Notes: a model not told the origin generated them from the letters alone. A stretch of 64,000 bases of DNA from RPQJ01 sp963700045 (GCA_963700045.1 CAVOWK010000006.1:1-64000), one strand, 5' to 3'; counted from the stretch's first letter, positions 42,893 to 52,151 are shown. Numbers and translations are program-made.

Positions 42893-42907
42893 GCAGTGGA
42901 CTCCGGA

Positions 42908-43789
42908 CTATTCGATGACCGCCGCAACGGTGCGCGCGTGCCTGCGCCTGAACCAGGTGACGGCGATGCCGGCGGTGGCAATCATTATGATGCCGTACAG
43001 CGCGGCAGGCACGGACGCCACTTCGCTGTCCAGCACCTTCACGGCCACGAAGATCGCGACGGCTGCATTGTGGATGCCGATCTCGAGCGAGATGGACTTC
43101 GCCTGCGGTACCGGCAAGCCGATTATGCGAGGCACGGCGTAGCCGATGGCCAGCGAAACGAGGTTGAGCGTGATGCACGCGAGGCCAACCGTGCCGAAAT
43201 GCTGCAACATCGTTTCGCCGGAGTTCGCCAGCGAGATCGCCACGACCAGAGCCAGCAGCAGGACCGAGGCGATGCGGACTGTGCCCGCCGCGCGCAGCGC
43301 GGGTGCCGGCCAGGCGTAGCGCACGAACATGCCGATCAACACCGGCAGAATGATCACGGTCGCGACTTCCATGATCTTCTGCGTCGGCGCCGGGACTTGG
43401 AGTTCGGCGCCGAGGAAGTAGGCCAGCGACCAGTTCATCACCAGCGGCAGCCAGAGCAGTGCCAGCACCGAGTTGATGGCCGTGAGCGTGATGTTCAGCG
43501 CGACGTCGCCGTGGGCGAGATGGCTGAAGATGTTGGCCATCGCGCCGCCAGGCGAGGCGGCCAGCAACATGAAGCCGACCGCGAGCATCGGCGGCAGGCG
43601 GAACAGCTGGACGATCGCGAAGGCGACCACCACGAGCACGATCGTCTGCACCAGCAGGCCGACGATTACGGCGCGCGGAAACCGCGCGACCCGGGCGAAG
43701 TCCGCCGGCGTCAATGCGAGGCCGAGACCGAACATGATCACGCCGACAGCCGCCGGCAGCAGAACGGTGGGGATGAGCGTCGGGTCCAA
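42908..43789 (-). CDS. Bile acid:sodium symporter (BASS) family transporter
   Basis: A 293-residue membrane protein with about ten helices and the family motifs LAASPGGAMANIFSHLAHGD and LEIGIHNAAVAIFVA. BASS proteins co-transport organic anions such as pyruvate or other 2-oxo and hydroxy acids with sodium. Neighbouring enzymes suggest a hydroxy or amino acid derivative as cargo. Specificity is not evident from sequence. Confidence 0.87.
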   Translation of the reverse strand: MDPTLIPTVLLPAAVGVIMFGLGLALTPADFARVARFPRAVIVGLLVQTIVLVVVAFAIVQLFRLPPMLAVGFMLLAASPGGAMANIFSHLAHGDVALNITLTAINSVLALLWLPLVMNWSLAYFLGAELQVPAPTQKIMEVATVIILPVLIGMFVRYAWPAPALRAAGTVRIASVLLLALVVAISLANSGETMLQHFGTVGLACITLNLVSLAIGYAVPRIIGLPVPQAKSISLEIGIHNAAVAIFVAVKVLDSEVASVPAALYGIIMIATAGIAVTWFRRRHARTVAAVIE

Positions 43790-43826
43790 TTCTTCTCCCT
43801 GTCAGACCCGGATTGGCGCGGCGCCC

Positions 43827-45194
43827 TCAAGACACCAGTGCGCCGGTCACTGCCGCAAAGGCGTCCTGCAGCCGGGCAACCTGGGTTTCGGTGGTCGCCG
43901 GACACGCCAGCATCATGTTGTGGAACGGGGCGATGAGGCAACCCCGGTTCAGCAGCGCAAGGTGGATCGCCTGCTCCAGCGCCGGTGCGTGTGCCGCCTC
44001 TGCCTGCGTGCCGTTGCGCAGGGGGCCGGGAGCGCAAACGAATTCCACCCGTGCACCGACTCGCACGACGTGCCAGGGCAGCTTGCGCGCGGCAATCGTC
44101 GCTTGCAGGCCGTCCGCGAGCAGGCCGGCCACTCGCTCCATGTGCCGGTAGGCTTCCGGTGTCATGACTTGCTCCAGCGTGGCACGCATCGCGGCCAGCG
44201 CAAGTGCGTTCGCGGACAACGTCGTGCCCATGCCGGAGTGACCCGGCGGCGTTTGTGTCCTCACGGCGTCCAGGCGGCGAGCCACGTCGTCGGTGAAACC
44301 CCAGACACTGGCCGGGATACCGCCGGCGATGGGTTTGCCCAGCACGAACAGGTCGGGCTCGAGTCCATGGAGGCGCGTGTAGCCGCCGGGGCCGCTCGAG
44401 ATCGTATGCGTTTCATCGATCAGCAGCAGCGTGCCCGTCGCGCGCGTCAGGCGCCTGACCTGGTCGAGGAAACCAGGCTCGGGCAGGACCATGCACGAAT
44501 TGGTGAGCACGGGTTCGGTGATCACGCAGGCTACGTCGCCGTGCGCCAACTCGGTTTGCAATCCGTCGACATCGTTGAACTCGACGATCCTCGCAAACTC
44601 GGTGAGGTCCGTGGTCTGGCCCAGGAGGCCGATGCGATGGACGGCTCGCCCGGCGACGAGTCGCACGTAGGTTTCATCGACCGCGCCGTGATAACAGCCG
44701 TTGAAGACCAGGATCTTCGGCCGTCCCGTCACGGCTCGTGCCACGCGCAGCGCGAAGCGATTCGCATCCGTCGCCGTCGTCGCGACCTGCCAGTGCGGCA
44801 AGCCGAAACGCTCGGCGAGCAAGGGCCCCACCGCGATCGCATCTTCGGTGGGCAACATGTACGTCAGGCCCTTGCCGGCCTGTCGCACGATCGCGTCGAC
44901 AACGGCTGGGGGTGAGTGCCCGTACATGGAGCCAGTGTCGCCGAGACAGAAGTCGGCGTACTCGTTGCCGTCGATGTCGCGCAGTGTCGAGCCCTGCGCC
45001 GATTCGACCAGGAACGGAAACGGCATCGACCAGTCGCGCATCCAGTGCAGCGGCACGCCGTCGTAGAAACCGGCGATGCCATGACCCGTCCGCTGCAGCG
45101 ATCGCGGGTGCGCGTCGACATAGCGACGCTGCTCGGCGGCGAAGATTTCGCCGATCCGCTGCAAAGTTACTCCGCCAAGACAAGCTGTTGCCAC
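43827..45194 (-). CDS. Class III PLP-dependent aminotransferase (glutamate-1-semialdehyde aminomutase-like)
   Basis: A 455-residue fold-type I PLP enzyme, with the cofactor lysine in FVLGKPIAGGIPASVWG and the aspartate in LLLIDETHTISSG. It resembles HemL, but the N-terminal part and the catabolic neighbours (deacylase, FAD oxidase, transporter) suggest a catabolic transaminase rather than tetrapyrrole synthesis. It is the first gene of the minus-strand cluster. A palindromic heptamer element lies immediately upstream. Confidence 0.85.
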   Translation of the reverse strand: MATACLGGVTLQRIGEIFAAEQRRYVDAHPRSLQRTGHGIAGFYDGVPLHWMRDWSMPFPFLVESAQGSTLRDIDGNEYADFCLGDTGSMYGHSPPAVVDAIVRQAGKGLTYMLPTEDAIAVGPLLAERFGLPHWQVATTATDANRFALRVARAVTGRPKILVFNGCYHGAVDETYVRLVAGRAVHRIGLLGQTTDLTEFARIVEFNDVDGLQTELAHGDVACVITEPVLTNSCMVLPEPGFLDQVRRLTRATGTLLLIDETHTISSGPGGYTRLHGLEPDLFVLGKPIAGGIPASVWGFTDDVARRLDAVRTQTPPGHSGMGTTLSANALALAAMRATLEQVMTPEAYRHMERVAGLLADGLQATIAARKLPWHVVRVGARVEFVCAPGPLRNGTQAEAAHAPALEQAIHLALLNRGCLIAPFHNMMLACPATTETQVARLQDAFAAVTGALVS

Positions 45195-45231
45195 GCTGGA
45201 GAACCCCTGGAACTTTCAGGCTCGACAGTTT

Positions 45232-45375
45232 AAGGGGATGGGGGTTAGGGGATAGGGGTTAGTCGGAAGTGCGTGGCAGCCTGGCACACGAGTGCCAATC
45301 CGTAATCGTGCTGCCGACCTTCACGCCGTCGCGGCACCTCCGACTAACCCCTATCCCCCAACCCCTAACCCCTTT
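45232..45375. repeat. Palindromic element with telomere-like heptamer arms, copy 1
   Basis: The left arm (45232-45267) consists of AAGGGG followed by heptamers ATGGGGG, TTAGGGG, ATAGGGG and ends TTAGTCGGA. The right arm (45339-45375) is its inverted counterpart with a slightly different heptamer order. About 72 unrelated bases separate them. A second copy of the same design is at 60861-61002. It fills the gap between the aminotransferase start and the trp promoter, whose -35 box begins two bases beyond it. Confidence 0.8.
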
Positions 45376-45376
45376 C

Positions 45377-45405
45377 TTGACGGTCCGCGCCCGCCCGTGG
45401 ATACT
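45377..45405 (+). promoter_or_regulatory. Sigma-70-type promoter of the trp operon
   Basis: TTGACG (45377-45382) and GATACT (45400-45405) are separated by 17 bases, close to the sigma-70 consensus. Transcription would begin near 45411-45413. That is only a few bases before the ATG of the leader peptide, so the leader would have almost no untranslated 5' end. Confidence 0.65.
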
Positions 45406-45415
45406 GCAACGCGAG

Positions 45416-45472
45416 ATGAACGTAACCGCGCAAAACACGCTGAATACCCGTTGGTGGTGGCGCCACTTCTAG
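45416..45472 (+). CDS. trpL: trp operon leader peptide
   Basis: A short frame encodes MNVTAQNTLNTRWWWRHF, with three consecutive Trp codons (TGG TGG TGG), and stops at TAG. This is the hallmark of ribosome-mediated attenuation: when charged tRNA-Trp is scarce the ribosome stalls at the Trp codons and an antiterminator forms. The stop overlaps a small hairpin (CCACTTCTAGGAGTGG). No clear ribosome binding site precedes the ATG, in agreement with a nearly leaderless transcript. Confidence 0.9.
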   Translation: MNVTAQNTLNTRWWWRHF

Positions 45473-45514
45473 GAGTGGGGCCGGCCGCGTCAGTCTCTTT
45501 CGCAGGATTCCAGG

Positions 45515-45551
45515 ACCCATCTCCGCGCAGCACCGTGGGATGGGTTTTTTG
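45515..45551 (+). terminator. trp attenuator (intrinsic terminator)
   Basis: ACCCATCT pairs with GGATGGGT in the same transcript and is followed at once by a run of six T residues, giving a Rho-independent terminator 43 bases after the leader stop. It precedes trpE and completes the attenuation device. Confidence 0.85.
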
Positions 45552-45590
45552 TTGTCCGTCCCCCGGGCCCCCGCGACAGAGGAGCCGCAG

Positions 45591-46979
45591 GTGACGACGA
45601 CCTTGTTCGACATTGCAGCCGACCTCGACACACCGGTGTCGGCTTATCTCAAACTGAAACCGTTCCGCCCGCGCTTCCTGCTGGAGAGCGTCGAGGGCGG
45701 CGAGCGTCTTGCCCGATACTCGTTCATCGGCTTCGGCGACTGCATGGAGTACCGGCTCGATGCGTCCGGCCTGACCGTGAATGGCGTGCGCGAACCCCGG
45801 CCGGCCGACCAGGCTCAACTGTTGGCCTCCCTGCGGCAGGCTCTCGCGCGTTCACCCCGGCCCGACGTGACCCAGGTGGGTTTCCCGCTGCTGGGCGGCC
45901 TGGTCGGCGCAGCCAGCTACGATCTGGTGCGCTATTTCGAACGGCTGCCATCAAGGGTACGGGTCGAAGCGGATGTGCCGGACGCGCATTACGTCGCGCC
46001 GCGTTCGGTCCTGGCGTTCGACCACCTCACGCGCCGTGCGGCGTTGCTGCACGCCGGCCCGGAGCAGGAGCGGCTGGCCCTGCGTCGCGAAGTGATCCAG
46101 GCTCTGCGGGGCGGGTTGCCGGGCCCGGTCCGTGCAACTAAGTTCGGGCCGGCTGCCGCCAGCATGTCCGAAGATTCTTTCCTGCAGAACGTCGCCCGCA
46201 CCAAGGAATACATCGCGTCCGGCGACGTCTACCAGCTCGTGCTGTCGGTGTGTTTCGCAGGCCGGTGCGACATGGATCCATTCGAGGCGTACCGGGCGCT
46301 GCGACTGCTGAACCCTTCACCCTACATGTACTATTGCGAACTCGGGGACCGTGTCATCGTCGGTTCGTCGCCCGAGGCGCTGGTGAAGCTTGAAGGCGGC
46401 GTTGCACACCTGCGTCCAATCGCGGGCACGCTGCCGCGCGGCGCCGACCCGGCGCAGGACCTGGAGAATGAAGCCAGGCTGCTCGCGGATCCGAAAGAGA
46501 ACGCCGAGCACGTCATGCTGGTGGATCTCGCGCGCAACGACCTCGGCCGTGTGGCCGCAGCCGGCAGCGTGCGCGTCGATCCCTACCGTTCGATCGAGCG
46601 TTACAGCCACGTCATGCACATCGTGAGCGGCGTCAGCGGCCGGCTGGCGGCGGGTCGCGACCAGTTCGACCTGTTCGCTGCCGCCTTCCCGGCCGGCACG
46701 CTCGTCGGCGCGCCGAAGGTGCGCGCGATGGAAATCATCGACGAACTCGAGCCGGCGCGTCGCGGATTCTACGGCGGCACGGTGGGCTATTTCGGAGCAG
46801 GCGGCGACATGAACCATGCGATCACGATCCGCACGATGGTCTTCCACGGCGACACCTACAGCTTCCAGGCCGGTGCGGGCATCGTGGCGGACAGCGTGCC
46901 GATGAACGAATACCGCGAGGTGTTCGCCAAGAGCGACGTGCTGCGGCGCGCGCTCGAAATTGCGCGGGAGGGGCTGTGA
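45591..46979 (+). CDS. trpE: Anthranilate synthase component I
   Basis: A 462-residue chorismate-binding enzyme with the feedback-related LLES motif near the N-terminus, VYQLVLSVCF, SPEALVKLEGG, RPIAGTLPRG, DLARNDLGRVA and GAPKVRAMEIIDE. It makes anthranilate from chorismate with TrpG. The GTG at 45591 with AGAGGAG upstream is preferred to an in-frame ATG at 45540, which lies inside the attenuator hairpin. Overlap of its stop with trpG (TGATG) allows balanced synthesis. Confidence 0.95.
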   Translation: MTTTLFDIAADLDTPVSAYLKLKPFRPRFLLESVEGGERLARYSFIGFGDCMEYRLDASGLTVNGVREPRPADQAQLLASLRQALARSPRPDVTQVGFPLLGGLVGAASYDLVRYFERLPSRVRVEADVPDAHYVAPRSVLAFDHLTRRAALLHAGPEQERLALRREVIQALRGGLPGPVRATKFGPAAASMSEDSFLQNVARTKEYIASGDVYQLVLSVCFAGRCDMDPFEAYRALRLLNPSPYMYYCELGDRVIVGSSPEALVKLEGGVAHLRPIAGTLPRGADPAQDLENEARLLADPKENAEHVMLVDLARNDLGRVAAAGSVRVDPYRSIERYSHVMHIVSGVSGRLAAGRDQFDLFAAAFPAGTLVGAPKVRAMEIIDELEPARRGFYGGTVGYFGAGGDMNHAITIRTMVFHGDTYSFQAGAGIVADSVPMNEYREVFAKSDVLRRALEIAREGL

Positions 46980-47575
46980 TGACGCAGCACGTTCCCCGCC
47001 TGCTGCTCGTCGACAACTACGACAGCTTCACCTACAACCTCGTGCAGGCGTTCCTCGTGCTTGGCGCCGAGGTGCTGGTGCATCGCAACGATGCGATCAC
47101 GGTCGCGCAGGCGCAGGCGTTGCAGCCGACGCACCTGTGCATTTCGCCGGGACCCGGTACTCCGCACGGCGCCGGCGTGTCGATGGACATGATCCGCGCG
47201 TTCGCCGGCCACATCCCCGTGCTCGGTGTGTGCCTCGGGCACCAGTCGATCGTCGAAGTGTTCGGCGGGGACGTCGTGCGCGCCGGGCGCCTCATGCACG
47301 GCAAGGTCTCGCCCGTGCATCACGACGCCAAAGGCGTTTTCGCCGGTGCACCGCAACCCATGGCAGTGGGTCGCTACCATTCGCTGATTGCGAAACCCGA
47401 GACGCTGCCCCCGAACCTCGAAGTCACGGCCCGCACGCCAGAAGGCGAAATCATGGGCGTGCGTCATCGCGAGCTGAACGTCGAAGGCGTGCAGTTCCAC
47501 CCGGAAAGCGTGCTCACGCCTGAAGGTCCACTGCTGATGGGTAACTTCCTGCAGTTCACCGGAGGCCGGCGCTAG
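46979..47575 (+). CDS. trpG: Anthranilate synthase component II (glutamine amidotransferase)
   Basis: A 198-residue class I GATase with the catalytic cysteine in GVCLGHQSIVE and the His-Glu pair in VQFHPESVLT; the oxyanion region is ISPGPGTPHGAG. It supplies ammonia to TrpE. The ATG at 46979 overlaps the trpE stop by one base. A GTG three bases earlier is in frame. Confidence 0.95.
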   Translation: MTQHVPRLLLVDNYDSFTYNLVQAFLVLGAEVLVHRNDAITVAQAQALQPTHLCISPGPGTPHGAGVSMDMIRAFAGHIPVLGVCLGHQSIVEVFGGDVVRAGRLMHGKVSPVHHDAKGVFAGAPQPMAVGRYHSLIAKPETLPPNLEVTARTPEGEIMGVRHRELNVEGVQFHPESVLTPEGPLLMGNFLQFTGGRR

Positions 47576-47587
47576 GCCCGACGCACC

Positions 47588-48625
47588 ATGGCGGAACTGC
47601 GCGAAACGCTCGAGCGACTGCTCAACCGCGAGGATCTGACCGAGCCGGAGGCCGCTGCCCTGCTGGCCGCGCTCACCGATCCCGCCATGGCACCTGCGAT
47701 GGCCGGTGCGCTGCTGGCTGCGTTGCGCAGCAAGGGGCTGACGGCCGCTGAAGTCCGTGGGTTCGCGTCGGCCATGCGCCGTCTGGCGCGCCGACCGAAC
47801 TTGCCGCCCGGACCTCCCGCTATCGACATCGTCGGCACCGGTGGCGACGCGTCGGGCAGTTTCAACATCTCGACGGGCGCTGCGCTGCTGACGGCGGCGA
47901 TGGGCGTGCGCGTCGTCAAGCACGGCAACCGCTCGATCTCGAGTCGATCCGGCAGCGCGGACCTGCTCGAGTGTCTTGGGTTGCCGCAGCCGCTCGACGA
48001 GAAGCGCTCGGGCGAATGCCTCGCGGCGACGGGCTTCACGTTCCTGTTCGCGCCGCACTACCACCCGGCCATGAAGGAAATCGCGCCGGTGCGCCGTGCG
48101 CTGGGCGTGCGCACGGTGTTCAACCTGCTCGGTCCGCTGACCAATCCGGCCGAGCCGCCTTTCGGGCTGATCGGCGCGTACAGCCGGGACGCCGCGCGCC
48201 TGATGGCGGAAACGCTGGCCGGCATGCCGATCCAGCGCGTGTTCGTCGTGCACGGTGAGCCCGGTTGGGACGAGCCGACGCCGTGCGGCCCCTTCGAGTT
48301 GTACGACGTGACGCCGGGGCACGTGGTGCGTACGGAGCGCGATCCTCTCGACTACGGGCTCGCGCGCTGCACGCCGCAGTCCCTCGCCGGCGGCGACGCC
48401 GTGCACAACGCCGGCGGGATGCGCGCCGTGTTCACGGGGCAGGATCGCGGCCCGCACCGGGACGCGCTCGTGCTGAATGCGGCGCTCGCATTGGAAGTGA
48501 CGGGCACCGTTGCCGACCCGCACGCGGCCATTCGCGTCGCCAGTGATGCGCTCGACCGTGGCGATGGCGCGCGCCTGCTCGAGCAGCTGGCCGCGTTCGG
48601 TCGCTCGATCAGTGGGGCGCCCTGA
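47588..48625 (+). CDS. trpD: Anthranilate phosphoribosyltransferase
   Basis: A 345-residue type III phosphoribosyltransferase with the PRPP-binding motif DIVGTGGDASGSFNIST and the KHGNRSISSRSGSAD motif. It joins anthranilate to PRPP. It lies 12 bases after trpG and overlaps the trpC ATG at its stop (TGATG). Confidence 0.95.
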   Translation: MAELRETLERLLNREDLTEPEAAALLAALTDPAMAPAMAGALLAALRSKGLTAAEVRGFASAMRRLARRPNLPPGPPAIDIVGTGGDASGSFNISTGAALLTAAMGVRVVKHGNRSISSRSGSADLLECLGLPQPLDEKRSGECLAATGFTFLFAPHYHPAMKEIAPVRRALGVRTVFNLLGPLTNPAEPPFGLIGAYSRDAARLMAETLAGMPIQRVFVVHGEPGWDEPTPCGPFELYDVTPGHVVRTERDPLDYGLARCTPQSLAGGDAVHNAGGMRAVFTGQDRGPHRDALVLNAALALEVTGTVADPHAAIRVASDALDRGDGARLLEQLAAFGRSISGAP

Positions 48626-49450
48626 TGGGGCTGCTGTCCGACATGGCCGTCGGCAGCGAGCAGCGACTTGATCGCAGCACGTGCCGTGGTAAGCGATGCC
48701 GAACTGCGCAGACGCTGTGCGGCGCTGCCGCCGGTCCCGCGCCTGCGACTTTCCGCCGCTGGGTTCGACCTGATCGCGGAGCTGAAGTTGCGCTCGCCCG
48801 CGCTGGGCGATCTCTCCGCGCAGACGATGGATCCTGTCGCACGGCTGCGCGGTTACGCGGAAGCAGGCGCGGCGATCTGCTCGATCCTGACCGAGCCTTC
48901 GAGGTTCGACGGTGACCTCTCGCACCTGCGACAGGCCGCAACGACGCTCGCACCTTACGGCGTGCCGGCGATGCGCAAGGATTTTCTCGTCGATCCGTAC
49001 CAGGTGCTCGAAGCGCGAGCCAACGGTGCCAGCGGCGTGCTGCTGATCGTGCGCATGGTCGGGCGCGAGCGCCTCGTAACGATGCTCGACGCCGCGGCCG
49101 AGCAGGGGCTGTTTGTCCTGCTCGAGGCCTTCGACGCCCACGATCTCGAAGTCGCTGCCGGGCTAGCCGCTGAACGTCGTGGTCGCGACGAACAGGTGCT
49201 GATGGGACTCAATTGCCGCGACCTGCAGACGCTGCAGATCGAGTTTGCGCGTTTCGCGCGGTTGCGCGAGCAACTGCCGACGGAATGGCCTGCAGTGGCC
49301 GAAAGCGGAGTCATCACGGCCGACGATGCTGCGCGCGTGGCGCACCTCGGCTATCGGCTGGCACTCGTGGGCACCACGCTCATGCAGCGTGACGATCCCG
49401 CGCAGGCTGTCCGTGAACTGCTCGCGGCCGGGCGCGGAGCCGCGCGGTGA
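48625..49450 (+). CDS. trpC: Indole-3-glycerol-phosphate synthase (frameshifted at about 48667)
   Basis: The TIM-barrel body is intact, with the conserved segments LIAELKLRSPALGDLS, AICSILTEPSRFDGD, MRKDFLVDPYQ, GLNCRDLQT and VAESGV. The natural start is the ATG at 48625, overlapping trpD, which encodes the usual N-terminal helix (GLLSDMAVGSEQR). It joins the body only if one base near 48667 is dropped, giving QRLIAARAVVS. The span is 3n+1. A TTG at 48668 would be an alternative in-frame start without a ribosome site. It is monofunctional, as trpF is separate. Confidence 0.9.
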
Positions 49451-50085
49451 GGCGCCTGTGGATCAAGGTGTGCGGCCTGCGGACGACGGACACGTTGGCG
49501 GCCGTCGTGGACGCAGGAGCGGATGCGGTCGGCTTCGTCTTTCACGCGGCTTCGCCGCGCCATCTCGCGGCGGCCGCAGCTCGCGCCCTCGCAGCGGCAG
49601 TGCCGCAGGGCATCCAGAAAGTGGCGGTGTTCCTGCATCCGACGCAGGCGGAAATCGACGCCGCGATCGATGCCGTGCGCCCTGACTGGGTGCAGACCGA
49701 TGCCGCGGACCTGGCCACGCTCCGGCTGCCGGCTGGCCAGCGAGTGCTGCCCGTGTATCGCACGGACCAGCCGTTGCCTTCGCAGCAAGACCTGCCGCGC
49801 CGGTTTCTGCTCGAAAGCGGGCGCAGCGGAGCAGGCGAGCGCGCTGACTGGAATGAAGCTGCACGCCTGGCTGCCACTGGCGAACTTGTGCTCGCCGGCG
49901 GGCTCAATGTCGGGAACATCGCCGACGCAATCGCGGTCGTGCGCCCGTTCGGCATCGACGTGAGTTCGGGCGTCGAATCCACGCGCGGCGTCAAGGATGC
50001 CGTGCTGATCCGGAATTTCGTGAACGCGGCGCGTGCATCGCATGCCCGGGTCGCGTCATCGTCTTTGGGAGTAATTGAGCAATGA
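49447..50085 (+). CDS. trpF: Phosphoribosylanthranilate isomerase
   Basis: A 212-residue TIM-barrel enzyme with the catalytic cysteine in KVCGLRTTD and the aspartate-containing segment DWVQTDAADL, then LAGGLNVGNI and DVSSGVESTRGVKD. It converts phosphoribosylanthranilate to CdRP. The GTG at 49447 overlaps the trpC stop (GTGA), and the stop overlaps trpB (ATGA). Confidence 0.95.
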   Translation: MRRLWIKVCGLRTTDTLAAVVDAGADAVGFVFHAASPRHLAAAAARALAAAVPQGIQKVAVFLHPTQAEIDAAIDAVRPDWVQTDAADLATLRLPAGQRVLPVYRTDQPLPSQQDLPRRFLLESGRSGAGERADWNEAARLAATGELVLAGGLNVGNIADAIAVVRPFGIDVSSGVESTRGVKDAVLIRNFVNAARASHARVASSSLGVIEQ

Positions 50086-51326
50086 AGACCCAGGCCCTCG
50101 AGATCGACCGCGAAGCGCTGCTGGCGCAGACGCTCAGAGGCGAGTTCCCGGACGCGCGCGGCCGCTTCGGCCCGTTCGGCGGGCGCTACGTGCCCGAGAC
50201 ACTCGTGCCGGCGCTCGATCGCCTCGAACAGGGCATCCGCGACATCCTGCCGGATCCCGCCTTCAAGGCCGAGCTCGACATGCAGCTGCGCACCTGGGTT
50301 GGCCGGCCCACGCCGCTCACGTACGCGGCCGCGCTGTCGAGGCGCTGGGGCGCGGAAGTCTGGCTGAAGCGTGAAGACCTCGCGCACACCGGCGCGCACA
50401 AGATCAACAACGCGATCGGGCAGGGATTGCTGGCGAAGCGCCTCGGCGCGAAACGCATCGTCGCGGAAACGGGCGCCGGTCAGCACGGCGTGGCCACCGC
50501 CGCCGCGTGCGCGCGGCTCGGCATGCCGTGCACCGTCTACATGGGCTCGATCGACATGGAGCGGCAGGCGCCGAACGTCGGCCGCATGAAACTGCTCGGC
50601 GCCGAAGTCGTCCCGGTCACCGGCGGCGACAAGACATTGCGCGCGGCCATCGACGAAGCCCTGCGTGACTGGGTCTCGGACCCGAACGGCACGTTCTACA
50701 TTCTCGGTTCGGCCGTGGGCCCGCATCCGTATCCCTACATGGTCCGCGAATTCCAGCGCGTGATCGGCGTCGAAGCGCGTGCACAGATGCTTGCACAGGC
50801 GGGCGCGCTGCCGGACGTGGTCGTGGCCTGCGTCGGTGGTGGCTCGAACGCGATCGGCCTGTTCCATCCGTTCATTCCGGACACCGCGGTCAAGCTGCTC
50901 GGCTTCGAGGCCGGCGGCATCGGGCCGGGTCTCGGGCAGAACGCCGCTTCGCTCGCGTACGGCACGCCGGGCGTGCTGCAGGGCTGCTACTCGTTGCTGC
51001 TGCAGGACGAGCACGGCCAGATCCAGGAGACGCAGTCGGTCTCGGCCGGGCTCGATTACCCGGGCGTCGGGCCGGAGCACGCGTTGCTGGCGAGCATCGG
51101 TCGCCTCGGCTTCGCCGCATCCGAAGACGATGAGTCGCTCGAGGCGTTGTCGGAGTGCAGCCGCTACGAAGGCATCCTGCCGGCCATCGAGACTGCGCAC
51201 GCGTTCGCGGGCGCTCGCAAGTATGCGCAGAACAACCCTGGTTGCCGCATCCTGATCGGCCTGTCCGGCCGCGGCGACAAGGACATGCCGACGTTGCAGC
51301 GTACGCTGCTGAAGGGGCAGATCTGA
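50082..51326 (+). CDS. trpB: Tryptophan synthase beta chain
   Basis: A 414-residue fold-type II PLP enzyme, with the cofactor lysine at Lys107 in AHTGAHKINN and the phosphate-binding loop CVGGGSNAIG. It condenses indole with serine. It overlaps trpF at the start and trpA at the stop (TGATG), which supports 1:1 synthesis of the two subunits. Confidence 0.96.
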   Translation: MKTQALEIDREALLAQTLRGEFPDARGRFGPFGGRYVPETLVPALDRLEQGIRDILPDPAFKAELDMQLRTWVGRPTPLTYAAALSRRWGAEVWLKREDLAHTGAHKINNAIGQGLLAKRLGAKRIVAETGAGQHGVATAAACARLGMPCTVYMGSIDMERQAPNVGRMKLLGAEVVPVTGGDKTLRAAIDEALRDWVSDPNGTFYILGSAVGPHPYPYMVREFQRVIGVEARAQMLAQAGALPDVVVACVGGGSNAIGLFHPFIPDTAVKLLGFEAGGIGPGLGQNAASLAYGTPGVLQGCYSLLLQDEHGQIQETQSVSAGLDYPGVGPEHALLASIGRLGFAASEDDESLEALSECSRYEGILPAIETAHAFAGARKYAQNNPGCRILIGLSGRGDKDMPTLQRTLLKGQI

Positions 51327-52108
51327 TGACGATCACCACGCAACCGCGCGACAGCATCAGCACGGCAATCAAGGACGCGGCCGCGAGCGGCCGGCCTGCC
51401 GTCGTGGCGTTCATGACCGCGGGCTTTCCGGACCGGGCGCGCTTCACGCAGAGCCTGCGGGCAATCGCGACCGAGGCCGACGTCGTCGAAATCGGCGTGC
51501 CGTTCAGCGACCCGATGGCCGATGGCGCCACCATTCAGCGCGCGAGCTTCGCATCGCTGCAGGGCGGCTTCACGCTCACGTGGCTGCTCGAGGAACTCGC
51601 CGCCATGCAGCCGCGTCCGCAGGCGCCCGTGCTGCTCATGAGCTACCTGAACCCGCTGCTCGCGTTCGGGCTCGAGCGGCTGCCCGAGGCGTCGAGCAAG
51701 GCGGGTGTGTCGGGATTCATCATTCCCGACCTGCCGTACGAAGAGAGCGCCGACATGCGTGCGGCACTCGACCGCGTCGGCATCGCGCTGGTGCAGATGG
51801 TGACGCCGGTGACGCCGGATGCGCGACTCAGGATGCTGTGCGCAGCGAGCCAGGGTTTCGTATACGCGGTGACCATGACGGGCACCACGGGCAAGTCGGT
51901 GGCCGTGCCGGACGAGGTGCTGGACTACATGGATCGCGTGAAGGCGATGTCACCAGTGCCGGTGTGCGCGGGCTTCGGCATTCGCACCGCGGAGCAGGTG
52001 ACGCGCATGCAGGGTCACGTCGACGGCGTAGTTGTCGGCTCGGCGCTGGTCGAAGTGCTGGAGCGCGGTGAGGATCCGGCGACGTTCCTGCGCGGCCTCA
52101 AGCCCTGA
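51326..52108 (+). CDS. trpA: Tryptophan synthase alpha chain
   Basis: A 260-residue TIM-barrel with the catalytic glutamate in VVEIGVPFSDPMADG and the aspartate in GFIIPDLPYEES; loop 6 (TGTTGKS) is present. It releases indole for TrpB. It is last in the operon; a GC-rich hairpin (52120-52143) without a T tract follows. Confidence 0.95.
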   Translation: MTITTQPRDSISTAIKDAAASGRPAVVAFMTAGFPDRARFTQSLRAIATEADVVEIGVPFSDPMADGATIQRASFASLQGGFTLTWLLEELAAMQPRPQAPVLLMSYLNPLLAFGLERLPEASSKAGVSGFIIPDLPYEESADMRAALDRVGIALVQMVTPVTPDARLRMLCAASQGFVYAVTMTGTTGKSVAVPDEVLDYMDRVKAMSPVPVCAGFGIRTAEQVTRMQGHVDGVVVGSALVEVLERGEDPATFLRGLKP

Positions 52109-52151
52109 CGCGTGGCGTACGCGGCCTGCCCGCGGCGGCCGCGACGGTGCG

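Noticed and set aside
45232..45375. CRISPR array from repeated G-rich units
   Set aside because: The units are 7 bp, abut each other, and are arranged as two inverted arms; there are no spacers and no cas genes.
45540..45590. ATG at 45540 as the trpE start
   Set aside because: It lies inside the 3' arm of the attenuator hairpin; GTG 45591 has a proper ribosome site and the family-like N-terminus.
52120..52143. Intrinsic terminator after trpA
   Set aside because: A 7-bp GC stem is present but with a 10-nt loop and no T tract, so it is too weak to call.
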